From contig DBQX01000003.1 in the NCBI GenBank assembly GCA_002305415.1, positions 1 to 64,000 of the forward strand: a stretch of DNA of 64,000 nucleotides, written 5' to 3'. Each line of letters opens with the position of its first letter. The first letter of the stretch is position 1. Both the position numbers and the translations under genes were made by a program. This DNA comes from Actinomycetales bacterium UBA1383. GTDB taxonomy: Bacteria; Actinomycetota; Actinomycetes; Actinomycetales; Actinomycetaceae. Under the pieces are notes generated by a model, which saw nothing but the letters and a program-made list of their open reading frames with translations, ran no database searches and was not told the origin of the DNA. Shown here piece by piece: positions 39,833 to 51,544 of the stretch.

Positions 39833-40207
39833 GTGCCCACGATTCAGCAGCTGGTCCGCAAGGGCCGCAGCTCCAAGCCGGCGAAGACCAAGACGCCGGC
39901 CCTGAAAGGCAGCCCGCAGCGGCGCGGGGTCTGCACGCGCGTCTACACCACGACCCCGAAGAAGCCGAACTCGGCGCTCCGGAAGGTCGCGCGCGTGCGG
40001 CTGTCCAGCGGCATCGAGGTCACGGCGTACATCCCCGGGGTCGGCCACAACCTGCAGGAGCACTCGATCGTGCTCGTGCGTGGCGGCCGGGTGCGCGACC
40101 TGCCCGGCGTGCGCTACAAGATCGTGCGCGGCGCCCTCGACACGCAGGGCGTGCGCGGCCGCCAGCAGGCTCGCAGCCAGTACGGCGCGAAGAAGGAGAA
40201 GAAGTAA
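39833..40207 (+). CDS. rpsL: 30S ribosomal protein S12
   Basis: 124-residue decoding-centre protein. The PTIQQLVRKGR start, TTTPKKPNSALRK loop (Lys43 is wild type) and the GHNLQEHSIVLVRGGRVRDLPGVRY loop are typical, except that residue 88 is Arg (codon CGC, 40094-40096) where most bacteria have Lys. In M. tuberculosis K88R causes streptomycin resistance. GTG start. The stop shares one base with the rpsG ATG (TAATG). Confidence 0.97.
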   Translation: MPTIQQLVRKGRSSKPAKTKTPALKGSPQRRGVCTRVYTTTPKKPNSALRKVARVRLSSGIEVTAYIPGVGHNLQEHSIVLVRGGRVRDLPGVRYKIVRGALDTQGVRGRQQARSQYGAKKEKK

Positions 40208-40677
40208 TGCCTCGCAAGGGCCCCGCGCCGAAGCGCCCCCTCGTCGTCGACCCGGTCTACGGGTCGCCGGTCGTCACCCAGCTCGTGAACCGCGTGCTGC
40301 TCGACGGCAAGAAGTCCGTGGCGCAGTCCATCGTCTACGGCGCCCTCGAGGGTGTCCGTGAGAAGACGCAGCAGGACCCGACCACCGTGCTGAAGCGTGC
40401 GCTCGACAACGTGCGTCCGGTCCTCGAGGTCCGGTCCCGCCGTGTCGGTGGTGCGACCTACCAGGTGCCCGTCGAGGTGCGCGCGAACCGCGCCCAGACC
40501 CTCGCGATGCGCTGGCTGGTCGACTACGCGCGCCAGCGGCGTGAGAAGACGATGACCGAGCGGCTGATGAACGAGATCCTCGACGCCTCCAACGGGCTCG
40601 GGGCCGCGGTGAAGCGCCGCGAGGACACCCACAAGATGGCGGAGTCGAACAAGGCGTTCGCCCACTACCGCTGGTAG
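40207..40677 (+). CDS. rpsG: 30S ribosomal protein S7
   Basis: 156-residue 16S rRNA-binding head protein. Features: PRKGPAPKRPLVVDPVYGSP start, RRVGGATYQVPVEVR beta-hairpin and C-terminal KAFAHYRW. Coupled to rpsL by TAATG. In E. coli S7 is the translational repressor of this operon. Confidence 0.97.
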   Translation: MPRKGPAPKRPLVVDPVYGSPVVTQLVNRVLLDGKKSVAQSIVYGALEGVREKTQQDPTTVLKRALDNVRPVLEVRSRRVGGATYQVPVEVRANRAQTLAMRWLVDYARQRREKTMTERLMNEILDASNGLGAAVKRREDTHKMAESNKAFAHYRW

Positions 40678-40773
40678 GTGCTGGCCTTCGTGGAGCGCCC
40701 CACCGGTCCGCTCCACGGAGGCCGTTCTGCGCCATCCGCACCCACCCGCCCCTCCCACGAAACGAGAGCAGAC

Positions 40774-42873
<2,100 letters not shown>

Positions 42874-42940
42874 TCCCACTGGTCGAAGTCCGCAACCAAC
42901 CAACACCCGACCCGTAGGAAACGACTCGTCCGGTTACCGG

Positions 42941-42946
42941 TACACT
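42941..42946 (+). promoter_or_regulatory. candidate -10 of an additional tuf promoter
   Basis: TACACT in the 126-nt gap before tuf, about 54 nt upstream of the start, in a locally less GC-rich stretch. No convincing -35. tuf may also be read from the str promoter. Confidence 0.3.
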
Positions 42947-42999
42947 GAGAACCTGCCCAGAGGCGAGAGACAACTACCCGAGTCCCAGGAGGACGCAAA

Positions 43000-44193
<1,194 letters not shown>

Positions 44194-44206
44194 CACAATC
44201 AGGTGG

Positions 44207-44236
44207 ACGGGCCCCGCTCCTCGAGCGGGGCCCGTT
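44207..44236 (+). terminator. hairpin after tuf
   Basis: ACGGGCCCCGCTC/GAGCGGGGCCCGT, a perfect 13-bp stem with a 3-nt loop, 13 nt after the tuf stop, followed by TT only. Probable terminator of the str operon. Confidence 0.75.
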
Positions 44237-44595
44237 CCGCGTGTACGCCCCTGGCTCCGTGCCGAGCGTCACAGTGCCGCAGGAGGTCCGGGCTTCGTGC
44301 CACGCCACCGGCGCTGGTAGACTCGTTGGGCCGGTTCGGGAGCACGCGTGCGTGCCGTCGGACCGGGGAGGGATCGTCCGGTTGATTGGCCAAGGTTCCC
44401 CCCGGTCTGGCACACTGGATCGGTTGCCCGGGGGACCGATCCCCCGTGGCGGGCCCGGCTACGGGCCACCACAACCAACCCGACGTCCACGCGATGAGAA
44501 TCGTCCGGGCGGACGTGTGTGCCCAGGGGGCGACACACCCGACCGCGGGGGTCGGAGCGAACACAGTAGCGGTACGAGAGAGGTGTGACGACGCC
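44237..44595 (+). promoter_or_regulatory. S10 operon promoter and leader region
   Basis: About 360 nt without a supported gene. A -10 candidate, TAGACT (44318-44323), has a weak -35 (TTCGTG, 44294-44299, 18-nt spacer); a second possible pair lies near 44386-44416 (TTGGCC and CACACT-like). The rest is GC-rich and would give a leader of up to about 265 nt before rpsJ, possibly the L4-binding site of the family. The short open frames here lack conservation and ribosome sites. Confidence 0.4.
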
Positions 44596-44904
44596 ATGGC
44601 GGGACAGAAGATCCGCATCCGGCTCAAGTCCTACGACCACGAGGTCATCGACAGCTCGGCGCGCAAGATCGTCGACACGGTGACGCGCGCTGGTGCGACG
44701 GTCGTGGGCCCGGTGCCGCTGCCGACGGAGAAGAACGTGTACTGCGTGATTCGTTCGCCGCACAAGTACAAGGACAGCCGCGAGCACTTCGAGATGCGTA
44801 CGCACAAGCGGTTGATCGACATCATCGACCCGACGCCCAAGGCTGTCGACTCGCTCATGCGGCTCGACCTGCCCGCTGACGTCAACATCGAGATCAAGCT
44901 CTAG
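44596..44904 (+). CDS. rpsJ: 30S ribosomal protein S10
   Basis: 102-residue protein, also NusE in antitermination complexes. Standard start MAGQKIRIRLKSYDHEVID and the GPVPLPTEKNVYCVIRSPHKYKDSREHFE core. First gene of the S10 operon; ATG after AGAGAGGTGTGACGACGCC. Full length. Confidence 0.98.
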   Translation: MAGQKIRIRLKSYDHEVIDSSARKIVDTVTRAGATVVGPVPLPTEKNVYCVIRSPHKYKDSREHFEMRTHKRLIDIIDPTPKAVDSLMRLDLPADVNIEIKL

Positions 44905-44915
44905 AGGATCCAGCA

Positions 44916-45584
44916 ATGAGCACACTCTCCCAGCAGGGCACCGACCGGCGCGTCACCGCGCTGCTCGGCCGCAAGCTCGGAATGACACAGGTCTGGGACC
45001 AGGCCGGGCGCCTCGTCCCCGTCACCGTCGTGCAGGTGGGTACCAACGTCGTCACGCAGGTCCGGACCCCCGAGAAGGATGGCTACGCCGCCGTCCAGCT
45101 CGCGTTCGGCGAGGTCGACCCGCGCAAGGTGACCCAGCCACTGCGTGGCCACTTCGAGAAGGCCGGCGTCACGCCGCGCCGGCACATCGCCGAGATCCGC
45201 ACGGCGGACGCCGCTGACTTCTCGCTCGGCCAGGAACTGGCAGCGAGCGTGTTCGAGCCGGGCCAGGTCATCGACGTCGTCGGCACCACCAAGGGCAAGG
45301 GCACCGCCGGTGTCATGAAGCGCCACGGCTTCGCCGGCGTCGGAGCCTCGCACGGTGCACACCGCAACCACCGCAAGCCCGGGTCCATCGGGGCCTGCGC
45401 CACGCCGTCCCGCGTGTTCAAGGGCGTCCGGATGGCCGGGCGGATGGGCAACGTCCGCAAGACCGTCCAGAACCTCACCGTCCACGCGGTCGACGCCGAC
45501 AACGGCCTCCTGCTGGTGGCCGGCGCCGTTCCTGGGCCGAAGGGCGGCGTCGTCGTCGTCCGCACCGCCGCGAAGGGAGCCTGA
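44916..45584 (+). CDS. rplC: 50S ribosomal protein L3
   Basis: 222-residue protein binding 23S rRNA near the peptidyl-transferase centre. The conserved VTALLGRKLGMTQVWDQ start and the loop GTTKGKGTAGVMKRHGFAG are present. An N-terminal addition of about 10 residues (MSTLSQQGTD) precedes the core. It is 11 nt after rpsJ. Confidence 0.97.
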   Translation: MSTLSQQGTDRRVTALLGRKLGMTQVWDQAGRLVPVTVVQVGTNVVTQVRTPEKDGYAAVQLAFGEVDPRKVTQPLRGHFEKAGVTPRRHIAEIRTADAADFSLGQELAASVFEPGQVIDVVGTTKGKGTAGVMKRHGFAGVGASHGAHRNHRKPGSIGACATPSRVFKGVRMAGRMGNVRKTVQNLTVHAVDADNGLLLVAGAVPGPKGGVVVVRTAAKGA

Positions 45585-45585
45585 C

Positions 45586-46227
45586 ATGTCCGAGATGACC
45601 GTCGACGTGCATGACGCCGCGGGGAAGAAGACCGGGACGGTGTCCCTGCCCGCGGACGTGTTCGACGTGGAGACGAATGTCCCGTTGATCCACCAGGTGG
45701 TGACCGCGCAGCTCGCCGCCGCCCGCCAGGGGACGCACGCCACGCGCACGCGGGGCATGGTCTCCGGTGGCGGCAAGAAGCCGTACAAGCAGAAGGGCAC
45801 CGGGCGCGCCCGGCAGGGCTCCATCCGCGCGCCCCAGTTCGCCGGCGGCGGGATCGTCCACGGTCCCCAGCCCCGCGACTACTCGCAGCGGACCCCCAAG
45901 AAGATGAAGGCCGCCGCTCTCCGCGGTGCGCTCTCGGACCGGGCTCGTGCCGGCCGTGTCCATGTGGTGAGCCAGTTCGTCGCGGGTGACACGCCCTCGA
46001 CCAAGGCTGCCCGCGCGGCGCTCGCGAACCTCGTCGCGAACCGCTCCGCACTCGTGGTGCTCGAGCGGGGCGACGAGCTGACCGCCCTGTCGCTGCGCAA
46101 CCTGCCGACCGTTCACGTGCTGTGGGCCGACCAGTTGAACACCTACGACGTCCTCGTGAAGGACGACGTGGTGTTCACGGCCGGTGCGCTCAACGCCTTC
46201 CTGGGCGGGAGCGAGGAGGAAGAATGA
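45586..46227 (+). CDS. rplD: 50S ribosomal protein L4
   Basis: 213-residue tunnel protein, and in E. coli the repressor of the S10 operon. The tunnel loop RGMVSGGGKKPYKQKGTGRARQG is intact with Lys/Gly at the macrolide-relevant positions. The ATG at 45586 has AAGGGA 8 nt upstream; a second in-frame ATG at 45595 is possible. It starts 1 nt after the rplC stop. Confidence 0.97.
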   Translation: MSEMTVDVHDAAGKKTGTVSLPADVFDVETNVPLIHQVVTAQLAAARQGTHATRTRGMVSGGGKKPYKQKGTGRARQGSIRAPQFAGGGIVHGPQPRDYSQRTPKKMKAAALRGALSDRARAGRVHVVSQFVAGDTPSTKAARAALANLVANRSALVVLERGDELTALSLRNLPTVHVLWADQLNTYDVLVKDDVVFTAGALNAFLGGSEEEE

Positions 46228-46532
46228 GCATCGAACCTGCCAAGAACCCCCGGGACGTCATCGTCGCCCCGGTGGTCTCCGAGAAGAGCTACAACCTGAT
46301 CGACGAGGGGAAGTACACCTTCATCGTCGACCCGCGCTCGAACAAGACGGAGATCAAGAACGCGATCGAGGCGATCTTCGACGTGAAGGTCGAGACCGTC
46401 AACACGGTCAACCGCGCCGGCAAGACCCGGCGGACCCGGTACGGGCTCGGAAAGCGCAAGAACACCAAGCGCGCGATCGTCACCCTGCGGCCCGGCCAGA
46501 CCATTGACATCTTCGGTGAGGTGGTTTCCTGA
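46224..46532 (+). CDS. rplW: 50S ribosomal protein L23
   Basis: 102-residue exit-site protein docking SRP and trigger factor. The KNPRDVIVAPVVSEKSYNLI start and FIVDPRSNKTEIKNAIEAIF core are typical. The ATG overlaps the rplD stop (ATGA), and the stop overlaps the rplB start (TGATG). Confidence 0.97.
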   Translation: MSIEPAKNPRDVIVAPVVSEKSYNLIDEGKYTFIVDPRSNKTEIKNAIEAIFDVKVETVNTVNRAGKTRRTRYGLGKRKNTKRAIVTLRPGQTIDIFGEVVS

Positions 46533-47368
46533 TGGGCATCCGCAAGTACAAGCCGACGACCCCTGGCCGGCGCGGCGCCTCGGTCGCCGACTTCGCCGAG
46601 ATCACGCGGTCCACGCCCGAGAAGTCGCTCGTGCGTCCGCTCCCCAAGAACGGGGGCCGCAACGCGTCCGGCCGGATCACGACCCGTCACCAGGGTGGGG
46701 GCCACAAGCGTGCCTACCGGGTCATCGACTTCCGGCGTCACGACAAGGACGGCGTGCCCGCCACGGTGGCGCACATCGAATACGACCCCAACCGCACCGC
46801 GCGCATCGCGCTGCTGCACTACGCGGACGGGGAGAAGCGCTACATCATCGCCCCGAACAACCTCAAGCAGGGCGACCGCGTCGAGGCTGGCCCTGGGGCG
46901 GACATCAAGCCGGGCAACAACCTGCCGCTCCGGAACATCCCCACGGGTACCGTGATCCACGCGATCGAGCTGCGGCCCGGCGGTGGCGCGAAGATCGCCC
47001 GCAGCGCGGGTGCGTCGGTGCAGCTCGTCGCCAAGGAGGGACGGTTCGCGCAGCTGCGCATGCCGTCCGGCGAGATCCGGAACGTGGATGCGCGGTGCCG
47101 CGCCTCCATCGGTGAGGTCGGGAACGCGGAGCAGTCGAACATCAACTGGGGCAAGGCCGGCCGGATGCGGTGGAAGGGCAAGCGGCCCACCGTGCGTGGC
47201 GTCGCGATGAACCCGGTGGACCACCCCCACGGTGGTGGCGAGGGCAAGACCTCAGGTGGCCGCAACCCCGTGAGTCCGTGGGGCCAGCCCGAGGGCCGTA
47301 CCCGCAAGCCGGGCAAGCCCAGCGACACAATGATCGTGCGTCGCCGCCGCAGCGGCAAGAAGCGTTGA
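46532..47368 (+). CDS. rplB: 50S ribosomal protein L2
   Basis: 278-residue protein essential for subunit joining and the peptidyl-transferase centre. MGIRKYKPTTPGRRG start, GRNASGRITTRHQGGGHKR, and the C-terminal MNPVDHPHGGGEGKTSGGR with the conserved His. Full length. Confidence 0.98.
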   Translation: MGIRKYKPTTPGRRGASVADFAEITRSTPEKSLVRPLPKNGGRNASGRITTRHQGGGHKRAYRVIDFRRHDKDGVPATVAHIEYDPNRTARIALLHYADGEKRYIIAPNNLKQGDRVEAGPGADIKPGNNLPLRNIPTGTVIHAIELRPGGGAKIARSAGASVQLVAKEGRFAQLRMPSGEIRNVDARCRASIGEVGNAEQSNINWGKAGRMRWKGKRPTVRGVAMNPVDHPHGGGEGKTSGGRNPVSPWGQPEGRTRKPGKPSDTMIVRRRRSGKKR

Positions 47369-47383
47369 TAGGGAGCTGTTGAC

Positions 47384-47665
47384 ATGCCACGGAGTCTGAA
47401 GAAGGGTCCCTTCGTCGACGAGCACCTCGCCCGGAAGGTGGAGGCGCAGAACGAGAGGGGCACCAAGACCGTCATCAAGACCTGGTCCCGCCGGTCAGTG
47501 ATCACCCCCGAGTTCCTCGGGCACACCTTCGCGGTGCACGACGGGCGCAAGCACGTCCCGGTGTTCATCACCGAGTCGATGGTGGGCCACAAGCTGGGCG
47601 AGTTCGCTCCCACCCGCACCTACCGCGGCCACGACAAGGACGACCGGAAGGCGCGCCGCCGCTGA
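47384..47665 (+). CDS. rpsS: 30S ribosomal protein S19
   Basis: 93-residue head protein at the subunit interface. PRSLKKGPFVDEHLARKV start and GHTFAVHDGRKHVPVFITESMVGHKLGEF core are typical. Standard position 15 nt after rplB. Confidence 0.97.
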   Translation: MPRSLKKGPFVDEHLARKVEAQNERGTKTVIKTWSRRSVITPEFLGHTFAVHDGRKHVPVFITESMVGHKLGEFAPTRTYRGHDKDDRKARRR

Positions 47666-47702
47666 CCGCGGGTGTGCGCGAACGAGAGACAGGCAGGATT
47701 CG

Positions 47703-48083
47703 ATGGAAGCCAAGGCGCAGGCGCGCTACGTCCGCCTCACGCCCCGCAAGGCGCGCCGCATGGTCGATGTGGTGCGCGGCAAGGGAACGCAGGAGGCGAT
47801 CACCACGCTGCGGTTCGCCCCGCAGGCCGCGTCCGAGGTCGTGCTCAAGGTGCTCGAGAGTGCGATCGCCAATGCCCGCGTGAAGGCCGAGCAGGCCTCC
47901 CAGCGGTTCGACGAGGACAAGCTCGTCGTCCTCCAGGCCTACGTGGACGAGGGCCCGAGCATGAAGCGGTTCCGGCCGCGTGCCCAGGGGCGCGCCGGGC
48001 GCATCCTCAAGCGCACGAGCCACATCACGGTCGTGGTGGGCGAGCGCGAACCGAAGTCCAACGTCAAGGAGAGGACCCGATAG
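47703..48083 (+). CDS. rplV: 50S ribosomal protein L22
   Basis: 126-residue protein lining the exit tunnel. EAKAQARYVRLTPRKARRMVDVVRGK start and the hairpin end KRFRPRAQGRAGRILKRTSHITVVV are conserved. The stop shares bases with the rpsC GTG start. Confidence 0.97.
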   Translation: MEAKAQARYVRLTPRKARRMVDVVRGKGTQEAITTLRFAPQAASEVVLKVLESAIANARVKAEQASQRFDEDKLVVLQAYVDEGPSMKRFRPRAQGRAGRILKRTSHITVVVGEREPKSNVKERTR

Positions 48084-48877
48084 TGGGGCAGAAGGTCAAC
48101 CCGACCGGGTTCCGGCTCGGCATCACCACTGACCACCGGTCGAGGTGGTTCGCGGACTCCACGAAGGAGGGCCAGCGGTACCGCGACTACGTCCGGGAGG
48201 ACGTGGCGATCCGGAAGCTGATGAGCGACACCCTCGAGCGCGCGGGCATCGCGAAGGTGGACATCGAGCGCACCCGCGACCGCGTGCGCGTGGACCTGCA
48301 CACCGCGCGGCCGGGCATCGTCATCGGCCGTCGCGGCGCCGAGGCGGACCGCCTGCGCAGCCAGCTCGAGAAGCTGACCGGCAAGCAGGTGCAGCTCAAC
48401 ATCCTCGAGGTGAAGAACCCCGAGCTGGACGCGCAGCTGGTCGCCCAGGGCATCGCGGAGCAGCTGGCATCCCGCGTGTCCTTCCGCCGCGCGATGCGCA
48501 AGGGCATGCAGTCGGCGCAGCGCGCCGGCGCCAAGGGCGTGCGGGTGCAGTGCTCCGGTCGGCTCGGTGGTGCGGAGATGTCCCGCTCCGAGTTCTACCG
48601 GGAGGGCCGGGTGCCGCTGCACACGCTGCGCGCCAACATCGACTACGGCTTCCACGAGGCCCGTACCACCTTCGGCCGCATCGGCGTGAAGGTGTGGATC
48701 TACAAGGGCGACGTCACCGAGAAGGAATTCGCCCGGGAGCAGGCGGACGCCGCACCCCGCGGCCGCCGTCCCGAGCGGCGTGGCACCACGCGGCGCCCGA
48801 ACCGCCGCGAGGACGGCGCGGCCGACGCCCCGGAGGCCCCGGCCGCCGTCGCCGAAGAAACCCCCACGGAGGTCTGA
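48083..48877 (+). CDS. rpsC: 30S ribosomal protein S3
   Basis: 264-residue mRNA-entry protein. The GQKVNPTGFRLGI start is followed by the KH domain (RPGIVIGRRGAEADRLRSQL with GxxG) and the C-terminal EFYREGRVPLHTLRANIDYGF motif. It ends in a 45-residue Arg/Ala/Glu-rich tail common in actinobacteria. GTG start overlapping the rplV stop. Confidence 0.97.
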   Translation: MGQKVNPTGFRLGITTDHRSRWFADSTKEGQRYRDYVREDVAIRKLMSDTLERAGIAKVDIERTRDRVRVDLHTARPGIVIGRRGAEADRLRSQLEKLTGKQVQLNILEVKNPELDAQLVAQGIAEQLASRVSFRRAMRKGMQSAQRAGAKGVRVQCSGRLGGAEMSRSEFYREGRVPLHTLRANIDYGFHEARTTFGRIGVKVWIYKGDVTEKEFAREQADAAPRGRRPERRGTTRRPNRREDGAADAPEAPAAVAEETPTEV

Positions 48878-48880
48878 GCG

Positions 48881-49300
48881 ATGCTTATCCCTCGTCGCAC
48901 CAAACACCGCAAGCAGCACCACCCGAAGCGCTCGGGGGCTGCCAAGGGCGGCACCACGATCGCCTTCGGCGACTACGGCATCCAGGCACTCGAGCCTGCC
49001 TACGTCACGAACCGCCAGATCGAGGCCGCGCGTATCGCGATGACCCGTCACGTGAAGCGTGGCGGCAAGGTCTGGATCAACATCTTCCCGGACCGCCCGA
49101 TCACGAAGAAGCCCGCCGAGACCCGGATGGGTTCCGGCAAGGGCTCCCCGGAGTGGTGGGTGGCCAACGTGAAGCCCGGACGGGTGATGTTCGAGCTGAG
49201 CGGAGTGCCTGAGCCCCTGGCCCGGGAGGCCATGAGCAGGGCGATGCACAAGCTCCCCATGAAGACCCGCTTCATCAGCCGCGAAGGTGGTGAGATCTGA
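48881..49300 (+). CDS. rplP: 50S ribosomal protein L16
   Basis: 139-residue protein near the A-site tRNA. LIPRRTKHRKQHHPKRSG start and RPITKKPAETRMGSGKGSPEWWVANVKPG are typical. The stop overlaps the rpmC ATG (TGATG). Confidence 0.97.
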   Translation: MLIPRRTKHRKQHHPKRSGAAKGGTTIAFGDYGIQALEPAYVTNRQIEAARIAMTRHVKRGGKVWINIFPDRPITKKPAETRMGSGKGSPEWWVANVKPGRVMFELSGVPEPLAREAMSRAMHKLPMKTRFISREGGEI

Positions 49301-49557
49301 TGGCGATCGGTTCCAAGGGGCTCTTCCCCGATGACCTGGACACCATGGACAACGAGAAGCTCGCGGCCGAGCTCGCGAAGGCGAAGGCCGAGCTGTTCAA
49401 CCTGCGGTTCTCCCACGCCACTGGCCAGCTGGAGGACCACGGTCGACTGAAGGCGGTCCGCAAGGACATCGCACGTATCTACACCATCGTGCGCGAGCGT
49501 GAGCTCGGTATCCGGACCGCCCCGAGCAACGAGAAGGCAGCGAAGAAGAAGAAATGA
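49300..49557 (+). CDS. rpmC: 50S ribosomal protein L29
   Basis: 85-residue coiled-coil protein at the exit site. The core ELFNLRFSHATGQLEDHGRLKAVRKDIARIYTIV is complete; short extensions at both ends make it a little longer than usual. ATGA overlap with rpsQ. Confidence 0.96.
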   Translation: MAIGSKGLFPDDLDTMDNEKLAAELAKAKAELFNLRFSHATGQLEDHGRLKAVRKDIARIYTIVRERELGIRTAPSNEKAAKKKK

Positions 49558-49835
49558 GCACGAACGAGGCGCAGGCGGCGCCGGTCCGGAACCAGCGCAA
49601 GACGCGGTCCGGCTACGTCGTCTCGGACAAGATGGACAAGACGATCGTCGTCGAGCTCGAGGACCGGGTGATGCACCCGATGTACGGCAAGGTCGTGCGG
49701 CGGACGAAGAAGGTCAAGGCGCACGACGAGAACAACAGTGCGGGCGTGGGCGACCTCGTCCGCATCATGGAGACCAGGCCGCTCTCCGCCACGAAGCGCT
49801 GGCGGCTCGTGACCATCATCGAGAAGGCCAAGTAG
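49554..49835 (+). CDS. rpsQ: 30S ribosomal protein S17
   Basis: 93-residue OB-fold protein. SGYVVSDKMDKTIVVELEDRVMHPMYGKVVRRTKKVKAHDE is the standard core, with a short N-terminal extension. Followed by a 63-nt gap before rplN, without a promoter I can identify. Confidence 0.96.
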   Translation: MSTNEAQAAPVRNQRKTRSGYVVSDKMDKTIVVELEDRVMHPMYGKVVRRTKKVKAHDENNSAGVGDLVRIMETRPLSATKRWRLVTIIEKAK

Positions 49836-49898
49836 CCTTCAGCAGTTCGGCCAGGCTCGGACCCACCCGAGAACCGGCACGACGACAGGAGAAAAGCA

Positions 49899-50267
49899 AT
49901 GATCCAGCAGGAGACGCGGCTGAAGGTCGCCGACAACACGGGTGCGAAGGAACTCCTCTGCATCCGCGTTCTCGGTGGCTCCGGTCGGCGCTATGCCGGC
50001 ATCGGTGACATCATCGTCGCCACCGTGAAGGACGCCATCCCGGGTGGCAACGTCAAGAAGGGCGACGTCGTGAAGGCCGTCGTGGTCCGCACGACGAAGG
50101 AACGCCGCCGGCCCGACGGGTCCTACATCCGCTTCGACGAGAACGCGGCGGTGATCCTCAAGAACGATGGCGAGCCTCGCGGGACGCGCATCTTCGGCCC
50201 GGTCGGCCGTGAACTGCGCGACAAGAGGTTCATGCGCATCATCTCGCTCGCACCGGAGGTGCTGTGA
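49899..50267 (+). CDS. rplN: 50S ribosomal protein L14
   Basis: 122-residue protein at the subunit interface. IQQETRLKVADNTGAKELLCIRVLGGS start and EVVRDKRFMRIISLAPEVL-type end are conserved. ATG after AGGAGAAAAGCA. First gene of the spc group. Coupled to rplX by TGATG. Confidence 0.97.
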   Translation: MIQQETRLKVADNTGAKELLCIRVLGGSGRRYAGIGDIIVATVKDAIPGGNVKKGDVVKAVVVRTTKERRRPDGSYIRFDENAAVILKNDGEPRGTRIFGPVGRELRDKRFMRIISLAPEVL

Positions 50268-50608
50268 TGGCAAAGATCAAGAAGGGCGACCAGGTCATCG
50301 TGATCGCCGGTCGTGACAAGGGCAAGACCGGCCGCGTGCTCGAGGTCCACACCGGCACGAACCGTGTGGTCGTGGAGGGCGTGCAGCGGGTCAAGCGGCA
50401 CACCAAGGTGGGCCAGTCCCAGCGCGGGGCCCGGACGGGCGGCATCGAGACCGTTGAGGCACCGATCCACATCTCGAACGTGATGCTGGTCGACCCTGAG
50501 ACCAAGAAGGGCACCCGGGTCGGATACCGCGAGGAGACTGTCGAGCGCAACGGCCGGCAGCGTACCGTGCGGATCCGGTACGCCAAGCGATCCGGTAAGG
50601 ACATCTGA
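50267..50608 (+). CDS. rplX: 50S ribosomal protein L24
   Basis: 113-residue assembly-initiator protein with an N-terminal KOW motif (KKGDQVIVIAGRDKGKTGRVLEV) and the GRQRTVRIRYAKRSGKDI end. The ATG at 50267 is preferred over the GTG 3 nt earlier because GGAGGT lies 6 nt upstream. Coupled to rplE by TGATG. Confidence 0.96.
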   Translation: MAKIKKGDQVIVIAGRDKGKTGRVLEVHTGTNRVVVEGVQRVKRHTKVGQSQRGARTGGIETVEAPIHISNVMLVDPETKKGTRVGYREETVERNGRQRTVRIRYAKRSGKDI

Positions 50609-51297
50609 TGGCAAAGACTGCACAGAAGGCACCCGCGAAGAAGGGCACGCCGGCCCGGAAGCCCGTTCAGGGCAAGCCGCCCGCCAAGCCGAGCACCGGG
50701 GCAGCCCCGGCGGCGTTCAAGGGGGCAACCGGCCAGCGGAGCTCGGCGGAGGAGACGCCGCGGTTGAAGGCGCGGTACCGCGACGAGATCGTTCCCGCCC
50801 TCCACGAGGAGTTCAAGTACGCGAACGTGAACCAGGTCGCGGGCCTGGCGAAGATCGTCGTGAACATGGGCGTGGGCGAGGCGGCCCGGGACTCGAAGCT
50901 CATCGAGGGTGCGATCGCCGACCTGGCGGCCATCACCGGGCAGAAGCCGCAGGTGACAAAGGCACGCAAGTCCATCGCGCAGTTCAAGCTCCGCGAGGGG
51001 ATGCCGATCGGCGCGCACGTGACGCTGCGGGGTGACCGCATGTGGGAGTTCCTCGACCGCCTGCTCTCGCTCGCACTGCCGCGGATCCGCGACTTCCGTG
51101 GGCTGTCCCCGAAGCAGTTCGACGGCAGCGGGAACTACACGTTCGGGCTCACGGAGCAGTCGATGTTCCACGAGATCGACCAGGACCGCATCGACCGGGT
51201 CCGTGGCATGGACATCACGGTCGTGACGACCGCGAAGACCGATGAGGAAGGCCGCTCGCTCCTCCGGCGCCTCGGCTTCCCGTTCAAGGAGGACTGA
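50608..51297 (+). CDS. rplE: 50S ribosomal protein L5 with N-terminal extension
   Basis: 229 residues; the family is normally about 180-190. The core starts near residue 51 (PRLKARYRDEIVPALHEEF) and contains VARKSIAQFKLREGMPIGAHVTLRG-like and DFRGLSPKQFDGSGNYTFGL segments. The extra first 50 residues are Lys/Pro/Ala-rich and basic. The ATG is at the coupled TGATG, and no in-frame ATG with a ribosome site occurs just before the core. It binds 5S rRNA. Confidence 0.95.
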   Translation: MAKTAQKAPAKKGTPARKPVQGKPPAKPSTGAAPAAFKGATGQRSSAEETPRLKARYRDEIVPALHEEFKYANVNQVAGLAKIVVNMGVGEAARDSKLIEGAIADLAAITGQKPQVTKARKSIAQFKLREGMPIGAHVTLRGDRMWEFLDRLLSLALPRIRDFRGLSPKQFDGSGNYTFGLTEQSMFHEIDQDRIDRVRGMDITVVTTAKTDEEGRSLLRRLGFPFKED

Positions 51298-51298
51298 A

Positions 51299-51484
51299 GT
51301 GGCGAAGACCGCTCTGATCAACAAGGCGAACCGCAAGCCCAAGTACGCGGTGCGCGCCTACAGCCGGTGCCAGCGGTGCGGACGGCCCCGCTCGGTCTAC
51401 CGGAAGTTCGGGCTGTGCCGAGTGTGCCTGCGCGAGATGGCCCTCCGCGGCCAGCTCCCGGGCGTGACGAAGTCCAGCTGGTAA
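51299..51484 (+). CDS. rpsN: 30S ribosomal protein S14, zinc-binding form
   Basis: 61-residue short (type Z) S14. CQRCGRPRSVYRKFGLCRVCLREMALRGQLPG carries both CxxC pairs. GTG start at 51299, after a strong AAGGAGGACTGAA (the end of rplE). Standard for actinobacteria, which use this form as housekeeping S14. Confidence 0.96.
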   Translation: MAKTALINKANRKPKYAVRAYSRCQRCGRPRSVYRKFGLCRVCLREMALRGQLPGVTKSSW

Positions 51485-51544
51485 ACCACTACGTCGCAGG
51501 TCCGCGGCCGCGGAAACCCCGACGAGGAAGGGCGAAGGCCCACC

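Noticed and set aside
44241..44588. Open frame of about 115 codons in the S10 leader
   Set aside because: No ribosome site, Gly/Pro/Arg-rich noise composition and no recognisable similarity.
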